DNA of 64,000 nt. Origin: Propionibacteriaceae bacterium (GTDB lineage: Bacteria; Actinomycetota; Actinomycetes; Propionibacteriales; Propionibacteriaceae). The stretch covers positions 124,001 to 188,000 of the forward strand of contig JADKFR010000002.1 in the NCBI GenBank assembly GCA_016717345.1. The letters run 5' to 3'. Positions 58,997 to 64,000 of the stretch are shown here, in pieces (positions within the stretch are counted from its first letter, which is position 1; every line of letters starts with the position of its first letter). The position numbers were made by a program, and so were the translations under genes. The notes below the pieces were generated by a model that was given only the letters and a program-made list of their open reading frames with translations, was not told where the DNA came from and did not search any database.

Positions 58997-60364
58997 GTGT
59001 CGCTGGCTGAAGTCATGCCCTACCGGGAGGAAGCTCCTCCTGAATACGGCGCCGCAGACCGCACGCCCCCCCAGGATGTGCAGGCGGAGCAGAGCGTGCT
59101 CGGCGCCATGCTGATCAGCAAGGACGCGGTGGGAGATGTCACCGAGATCGTCAAGGGCCGCGACTTCTACCGTCCGGCTCACGAACAGATCTACGACGCC
59201 ATCATCGACCTTTACGGCCGCGGCGAGCCCGCGGACGCCATCACCGTGGCCGACGAACTGACCAAGCGCGGACATCTGGGCCAGGTCGGCGGTCACATCT
59301 ATCTCCACGAGTTGCTGGCGACGGTCTCCATTGCGTCGAACGCCGCCTACTACGCCGAAATCGTTCGCGAGAAGGCGATCCTGCGTCGCCTGGTGGAGGC
59401 GTCCTTCAAGATCTCGCAGCTTGGCTACGCCGGCCAGGGCGACGTCGCCGGGATCGTCGACGCGGCACAGCAGGCGATCTACCAGGTCTCCGAGGGCCGC
59501 GCGTCCGAAGACTACGAGCCGTTGTCGTCGCTGATGGAATCGACGCTGGACGAGATCGAGGCGCTGCAGGCCCACGGCATCATGTCGGGAGTACCGACGG
59601 GCTTCGTGGAATTGGACGAGTTGACCAACGGCCTGCACCCGGGCCAGATGGTGATCATCGCGGCGCGCCCGGGCGTCGGCAAGTCCACCCTGGGGCTCGA
59701 TCTGGCCCGATCGGCGGCCATCGGGCATGGGCTGTGCTCGGCCTTCTTCAGCCTTGAAATGACGAAGACCGAGATCGTGATGCGCCTGTTGTCCGCCGAG
59801 GCCCAGGTCGCGCTCCAGGACATCCGCACCGGCAAGGTGAGTGACGAGAGCTGGTCACGGATCGCGCGCAAGACCAGCGAGGTCTCCGCTGCCCCGCTGT
59901 TCATCGACGACTCCCCGAACCTCACCATGATGGAGATCCGCGCGAAGGCGCGGCGGCTCAAGCAGCGCCACGACCTCAAGCTGGTGATTGTCGACTACCT
60001 GCAGCTGATGAGCTCCGGGAAACGGGTCGAGAGCCGGCAGCTCGAGGTGTCGGAGTTCTCACGCCAGATGAAGTTGCTGGCCAAGGAGCTCGAAGTCCCG
60101 GTGGTGGCGCTGTCGCAGTTGAACCGTGGGCCCGAGCAGCGCACCGACAAGAAGCCCATGCTGTCGGACCTGCGCGAATCCGGCTCCCTGGAGCAGGACG
60201 CCGACGTGGTGATCCTGTTGCACCGCGAGGACATGTACAACAACGCCTCCGAACGCACCGGCGAGGCCGACTTCATCGTCGCCAAGCACCGCAACGGGCA
60301 GACCAGGCCGGTGACGGTGGCCTTCCAGGGTCACTACAGCCGCTTCGTCGACATGCAGCACTGA
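58997..60364 (+). CDS. dnaB: Replicative DNA helicase DnaB
   Basis: This protein of about 455 residues has the N-terminal DnaB domain (PPQDVQAEQSVLGAMLISKD) and a RecA-like ATPase with Walker A ARPGVGKSTLGLD, the FFSLEM motif, VIVDYLQLM (Walker B) and the arginine finger region. It unwinds DNA at the fork. GTG 58997 is preferred because GGAGGG lies about seven bases before it. The ATG at 58991 would leave no spacing. No intein is present. Confidence 0.93.
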   Translation: MSLAEVMPYREEAPPEYGAADRTPPQDVQAEQSVLGAMLISKDAVGDVTEIVKGRDFYRPAHEQIYDAIIDLYGRGEPADAITVADELTKRGHLGQVGGHIYLHELLATVSIASNAAYYAEIVREKAILRRLVEASFKISQLGYAGQGDVAGIVDAAQQAIYQVSEGRASEDYEPLSSLMESTLDEIEALQAHGIMSGVPTGFVELDELTNGLHPGQMVIIAARPGVGKSTLGLDLARSAAIGHGLCSAFFSLEMTKTEIVMRLLSAEAQVALQDIRTGKVSDESWSRIARKTSEVSAAPLFIDDSPNLTMMEIRAKARRLKQRHDLKLVIVDYLQLMSSGKRVESRQLEVSEFSRQMKLLAKELEVPVVALSQLNRGPEQRTDKKPMLSDLRESGSLEQDADVVILLHREDMYNNASERTGEADFIVAKHRNGQTRPVTVAFQGHYSRFVDMQH

Positions 60365-60410
60365 GAGCGCTGCGGCAAGGCGAGGGCCACCAGCCGGGGC
60401 GCCGTCGGCT

Positions 60411-60476
60411 TCAGAGGGTTTCGATGGTGGCGAGTTGCTCGACCCGCTCCGCGTGACGTCCACCTTCGAACTCGGT
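60411..60476 (-). pseudogene. Possible rpiB C-terminal fragment
   Basis: The reverse strand reads TEFEGGRHAERVEQLATIET, then Leu and a stop. This matches the end of ribose-5-phosphate isomerase B proteins, where FEGGRHxxRV is typical. Only 21 codons remain, cut at 60476 exactly where a BglG-type remnant begins on the other strand. The shortness keeps this tentative. Confidence 0.45.
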
Positions 60477-60480
60477 TCAG

Positions 60481-61050
60481 GGCACCATCCTGAGCCTGGC
60501 CCTGCCGCCTCCGATCAGCCCACTGCTCAGCCAGGCAGACATCGACACCATCTCCGAAGCGGTCAGGCGCGAGCGTCGTCGGATCGAACGAGCCAAGATC
60601 CGCGCGGCCACCGTCAACCTGATGGACCCCGAGTTCTTCATCCACGTGCCCCTCGTCAACTCAAAGGAGGACGCCCTAGCGATCATGTGCCACCAACTGG
60701 TCGCCGCAGGGGTCGTCCACGACAACTTCTATGACGACGTACTCGATCGCGAACAGCGCTCGTCCACAGCGTTCGGCGGGCCGTTCGCGATCCCTCACTC
60801 CATGTTCATGGACGCCCGCCGGACAGCTATCGCCGTCCTCGTCACCGACCGTGCCGTTCCCTGGGGATCATCCTCCGTCCGACTCGTGGTGCTCTTTGCC
60901 CTCAGCCCGGACGGGCGCCAGATCTTCCGAGATGTCCTCGACAAACTCATCGGCCTGCTCGCCGAGCCCCTCACCACCAGCCGGCTGCTCGCCGCCAGCG
61001 GCTCGTACAACGAGTTCATCACGACCCTGACCGACCTCCTCCAGTCCTGA
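60481..61050 (+). pseudogene. C-terminal remnant of a BglG/LicR-type PTS-regulated activator
   Basis: The frame encodes PPPISPLLSQADIDTISEAV and MDPEFFIHVPLVNSKEDALA. It also has the EIIA-type phosphohistidine region REQRSSTAFGGPFAIPHSMF. This is the end of a PRD-EIIA transcription regulator: the last PRD linker and the EIIA domain with its His. The N-terminal DNA-binding and PRD parts are missing and no start is seen before 60481; ATG 60622 is internal. The remaining EIIA-like part is open to its stop, so expression from 60622 cannot be ruled out. It is probably a relic of a lost PTS sugar locus. Confidence 0.65.
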
Positions 61051-61082
61051 CGAGCCGGCCGACCCGCCCACCTTCGCTAGAT

Positions 61083-61134
61083 TCGTGCACTTGTTCGAAA
61101 TCTTCAGGTGATCTTCAGATTCACAAGGGGTTTC
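61083..61134 (+). promoter_or_regulatory. LexA-like box and conserved element before DUF222 gene 2
   Basis: TCGTGCACTTGTTCGA at 61083-61098 matches the actinobacterial SOS box TCGAAC-N4-GTTCGA at 10 of 12 fixed positions. It overlaps the 43-base element (61092-61134) shared with the first DUF222 gene. The element ends 50 bases before the ATG. DNA-damage control is suggested. Confidence 0.6.
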
Positions 61135-61184
61135 AGCACCTCGGGCGAACGAGAACTGTCAGGGGCGCGATCTAGCGTTGGATC

Positions 61185-62540
61185 ATGGAGACGACGACCG
61201 GAGAGAAGCCCACCAGCGAGGTGCTGGGGGAGATCTCCGCGCTGTTGGATGTCGTCGACCACTACTCCCGCGGGCTGGCCTCCGACAGCGAGCGCCTTGA
61301 CCTGCTCAGCTCTGCGGTCCTCGTGTCGGGACGCTGCACCGCGCTGACCCAGCAACTGGCCGCCGAGGTCGCAGCCACCCAGGCCGCCGAACACGAACAT
61401 GGCACGAGTGCCACCACCTGGCTGGCCCACACCACCCGTCTCACCCCTCGCGAGGCAGCGGCCCTGCTGTTCGCCGGGCGTGACCTCACCTCCTACCAGG
61501 CCCTCACCACCGCCACGCTGACCGGCGATGTTCATCCCCAGCAGGCACGCGCGATCACCCGCGTCCTGGGTGACTTGGCCGAGTCCCTGCCACCAGCCGT
61601 GACCGACCACGCCCAACAACTCCTCATCGGCTACGCCGCCGAGTTCAACTCCAGCGAACTGTCGCGCCTGACCCGACACCTGCTTGAGGTGCTCGACCCC
61701 CAGACCGCCGAAGCCAGCGAGGCAGAACGCGTGGAACGCGACCATCAACGGGCCGTCCGGGGCCGCCACCTGAGCTTTCACCATGACGGGCACGGAACGA
61801 CTCAGCTTCGCGGCTCCCTGCCCACCATCGACGCTGAACTCCTGATCCGCCTCGTCGAAGCCCACGCCGCCCACCAGAAGCGGGCCCTCGAAGCGCTTGA
61901 CCCCCGTCAGCCGTTGCCCAGCCGAAGCCAGCGCCGCGCCGACGGACTCATGGCGTTGGTCCACCAGCACTCTCAGCGCGCCCTCGCACCCAGCCATGGC
62001 GGTGACCGGCCGCGGGTCGTCGTCCATCTCGACTACGACAGGCTCCATCGACGCTGCACCGACGCCCAACTCCTTCACCCCGGCCAACTCATCACCGCGG
62101 CAGCCCTCCGTCAACTCGCCTGCGACGCGGACCTTCTCCCCGTCGTCCTGGCCGGCGCCAGCGAACCTCTCGACGTGGGACGAACCCAACGACTGGTCAC
62201 TCCACCGATCCGAGCGGCCCTCGAGACCCGCGACCGCGGCTGCGCGTTCCCGGGTTGCGACCGGCCCCCCGTGGACTGCCAGGCCCACCACATCACCCCC
62301 TGGTGGGACGGAGGCCACACCGCACTTCACAACCTGGTCCTGCTCTGCCCGTATCACCACAACGTCATCGAACCCAGCCACGACCCCACCGCCGCCCGCT
62401 GGAAGATCAGGATCCACCGCACCGGCATCCCCGAAGTGGTCCCACCGGCCTACGTCGACCCCACCGGCCGAGCCCGCACCCACGCCAGGTACCGCAGCCC
62501 CGCCGACACCGGCGGACCGGCTCGGCTCAGCCCTGACTGA
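61185..62540 (+). CDS. DUF222 / HNH endonuclease (13E12 type), intact
   Basis: This 451-residue protein has the DUF222 helical region (THPQQARAIT-like here VHPQQARAITRVLGDLAESL) and a complete HNH motif: CAFPGCDRPPVDCQAHHITP, W-W-x-GG, then NLVLLCPYHHNVIEP. The ATG follows directly after GGATC, as in its paralogue, with no strong ribosome site. It is the better preserved of two copies 29 kb apart. A GC-rich repeat array begins right after its stop. The target and role are unknown. Confidence 0.87.
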   Translation: METTTGEKPTSEVLGEISALLDVVDHYSRGLASDSERLDLLSSAVLVSGRCTALTQQLAAEVAATQAAEHEHGTSATTWLAHTTRLTPREAAALLFAGRDLTSYQALTTATLTGDVHPQQARAITRVLGDLAESLPPAVTDHAQQLLIGYAAEFNSSELSRLTRHLLEVLDPQTAEASEAERVERDHQRAVRGRHLSFHHDGHGTTQLRGSLPTIDAELLIRLVEAHAAHQKRALEALDPRQPLPSRSQRRADGLMALVHQHSQRALAPSHGGDRPRVVVHLDYDRLHRRCTDAQLLHPGQLITAAALRQLACDADLLPVVLAGASEPLDVGRTQRLVTPPIRAALETRDRGCAFPGCDRPPVDCQAHHITPWWDGGHTALHNLVLLCPYHHNVIEPSHDPTAARWKIRIHRTGIPEVVPPAYVDPTGRARTHARYRSPADTGGPARLSPD

Positions 62541-62650
62541 GCTGGGCTGGCGGGGGCTGGGGCGGGGCGGGCTGAGCTGGGGCGGGCTGGGCTGGGGCGG
62601 GGGCTGGGGCGGGCTGAGCTGGGGCGGGCTGGGCTGAGCTGGGGCCGGAG
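62541..62650. repeat. CTGGGGCGGG-type simple repeat
   Basis: Immediately after the DUF222 stop the DNA is made of variants of GCTGGGGCGGGCTGAGCTGG over about 110 bases. It has no A/T-rich part and no frame. It looks like a slippage-grown simple repeat leading into the larger array. Confidence 0.7.
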
Positions 62651-62682
62651 GTGCCGGACCAGGCAAGGTTCAACGAGACCCG

Positions 62683-62942
62683 GTCCAACCCGGGCGGTTC
62701 GCTGTGCCCGTCCAACCCGGCCCGTCCAACCCGGGCGGTTCGTTGCGCCAGTCCAACCCGGCCAGTCCAACCCGGGCGGTTCGCTGCGCCCGTCCAACCC
62801 GGCCAGTCCAACCCGGGCGGTTCGCTGCGCCAGTCCAACCCGGGCGGTTCGCTGCGCCCGTCCAACCCGGCCAGTCCAACCCGGCCCGTCCAACCCGGCC
62901 AGTCCAACCCGGGCGGTTCGCTGCGCCAGTCCAACCCCCGCG
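62683..62942. repeat. Mixed 27/14-base tandem array after DUF222 gene 2
   Basis: GTCCAACCC starts 13 units, at 62683, 62710, 62724, 62751, 62765, 62792, 62806, 62833, 62860, 62874, 62888, 62902 and 62929. The steps are only 27 or 14 bases. The long unit adds GGCGGTTCGCTGCGCC to the short unit GTCCAACCCGGCCA. A third repeat type (CCCGCGCTCGACC) follows to about 62980. It is not CRISPR-like, as there are no unique spacers. Confidence 0.9.
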
Positions 62943-63034
62943 CTCGACCCCCGCGCTCGGCCCCCGCGCTCGACCCCCGCGTATCAAGCCTGCGCTCGAT
63001 CCCAGCGGTGGACCCCAGCGCATCAACCCTGCAC

Positions 63035-64000
63035 TCAACCCCGGCGGTTCAGTCGCGCGATGGACGCCGTGAGCACCGTCGCGAACGCCGTCCAAGCGGC
63101 ATAAGGGACGAGGGCCGCGCCCTTGCCCACCCCGGCGGCGAAGCCACGCCGGGCAAGATCGGCCGAGGATGCCGCCAGCCCCAGGGCGGTGAGCGTCGCC
63201 GCGGGCAACGCATGCGCACGGAAGAACACCCCGCTCCACGCGGCGTTCAGCGCCAGGTTGACCCCCAGGGCTGTGGTGAACCCTGAGGCCTCCTCATCGC
63301 GTCCCTCCTCGCCGAGGTCGGCGATCGCGGAGGCCGATGCGACCCAGATCAGGCCGTACAGAGTGGTCCAGGCGATCGGGAACGCCGACGCCGGCGGCTG
63401 CCAGGACGGCTTGCGCAGCGTCTGGTACCAACGACTTCCCGGGTCGGTGAAGAGCGATCCCACCACCGCGGTGGCCACCACGGCTGCGGCGACGCCGCGT
63501 GACACCCGCCGCCACCGGTGGGCGTCCACCCCGCGCAGTGCCCGCCGCACGGCCTCGTCGAAACCCGTCACGCCGGACTCCGGCTCACCGAGCACCTCCG
63601 TGGCATCGTCGGAGTGCTTGACCGCGTCGTTGATCAGGCTCCCCACGAGCGGACGCGCGATCCCGGACGACACCGGGGTCACCAACCCCACCCAGTGACT
63701 GGCGAGTCCGGGGGTGAGCAGTGGCACCGTCCCGACGAAGCGACCGCCCAGCCCGGCCACGCGGGCGTAGCGGTCCATCATCTCGGCGTAGGTGAGCACC
63801 TCGTCCATCCCCAGGTCGAAGCTGCGGTTCACCTCGGGGGGAAGTTCGGCGGCCCGCACCAGGTAGAACACGACATCGTCCACCGCGATGGGCTGGATCC
63901 GGTTCCGCAACCAGCGCGGGCCCACCGCCGCCGGCAGGCGCTCGGCGAGGTGGCGCAGCATGTCGAAGGAGGCCGAGCCATCGCCCAGCACCACCCCCGC
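63035..64000 (-). CDS. NAD(P)-binding epimerase-like protein fused to TspO (start beyond window)
   Basis: The visible 322 residues lack the N-terminus, which lies past 64000. The first part (RNRIQPIAVDDVVFYLVRAA, FDLGMDEVLTYAEMMDRYAR) is the C-terminal half of an NAD(P)-binding sugar-epimerase/YwnB-type domain. From about residue 170 the protein becomes a five-helix TspO/MBR domain, with WYQTLRKPSWQPPASAFPIA and WTTLYGLIW. TspO proteins bind porphyrins and cholesterol-like ligands in the membrane. This fusion is known in actinobacteria; its reaction is not. Confidence 0.82.
   Translation of the reverse strand, partial: AGVVLGDGSASFDMLRHLAERLPAAVGPRWLRNRIQPIAVDDVVFYLVRAAELPPEVNRSFDLGMDEVLTYAEMMDRYARVAGLGGRFVGTVPLLTPGLASHWVGLVTPVSSGIARPLVGSLINDAVKHSDDATEVLGEPESGVTGFDEAVRRALRGVDAHRWRRVSRGVAAAVVATAVVGSLFTDPGSRWYQTLRKPSWQPPASAFPIAWTTLYGLIWVASASAIADLGEEGRDEEASGFTTALGVNLALNAAWSGVFFRAHALPAATLTALGLAASSADLARRGFAAGVGKGAALVPYAAWTAFATVLTASIARLNRRG

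Noticed and set aside
62683..62942. Possible CRISPR array
   Set aside because: The units are contiguous, 14 or 27 bases long, with no unique spacers and no cas genes nearby.

Overview
The window is high-GC DNA from an actinomycete (Actinomycetota), most likely of the Propionibacteriaceae type. The reasons are the fhaA-fhaB-pstP-rodA-pbpA-pknB / trpG / DUF881 / crgA block, which normally lies near oriC in this phylum, and the company it keeps: pyruvate:ferredoxin oxidoreductase, cytochrome bd, a CsoR copper operon and DUF222-HNH (13E12-type) genes. The family-level assignment is inference.

Layout. 0.5-3.3 kb: a TetR regulator divergent from two short-chain dehydrogenases and a DoxX-like protein. 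3.6-7.7 kb: an accessory island with a decayed DUF4143 ATPase end, an AbiEi/AbiEii toxin-antitoxin pair, an HTH antitoxin with a frameshifted PIN toxin, and an alcohol dehydrogenase remnant. 7.8-14.2 kb: a LON-domain protein, two convergent radical SAM enzymes with small membrane proteins, a lipoprotein and a secreted LGFP/tyrosine-phosphatase protein. 14.3-25.9 kb: treY, then the cell-wall growth and Ser/Thr-kinase signalling cluster. 26-31.8 kb: lysS, then a TetR-controlled heterodimeric ABC exporter. 32.2-36.6 kb: a DUF222-HNH gene with a minisatellite behind it, a MerR-HEAT fusion, a YqeY-like protein, a 381-base tract of almost pure G/C, and DUF421. 36.6-43 kb: BlaI divergent from cydAB-cydDC. 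43-46.2 kb: a zinc-uptake operon ending in zur and preceded by a Zur-type box. 47.4-55.6 kb: a SHOCT protein with a strong terminator, then a GltD-like / NifJ / dihydroorotate-dehydrogenase-like operon and a glycosyltransferase. 55.6-58.5 kb: csoR-copZ-copA with a CsoR-type box. 59-60.4 kb: dnaB. 60.4-64 kb: PTS-regulator and rpiB remnants, a second DUF222-HNH gene with its own minisatellite, and a TspO fusion cut by the window end.

How the parts work together. The central block couples peptidoglycan synthesis (RodA, PbpA, CrgA) to PknB/PstP phosphorylation read by FHA proteins. CydAB/CydDC, CopA/CopZ/CsoR and ZnuABC/Zur form respiratory and metal-homeostasis modules, each with a recognisable or candidate operator beside it.

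A caution runs through the window. At least nine one-base insertions break conserved genes (pstP, rodA, pbpA, cydD twice, the zinc-binding protein, nifJ three times), and a DUF222 gene carries one more. Removing them restores full family lengths. Together with the near-pure G/C tract and a missing catalytic segment in pbpA, this points to consensus or assembly errors rather than biology. The observations I find most novel are the conserved LexA-like upstream element shared by the two DUF222-HNH genes and the different tandem-repeat array directly behind each of them.
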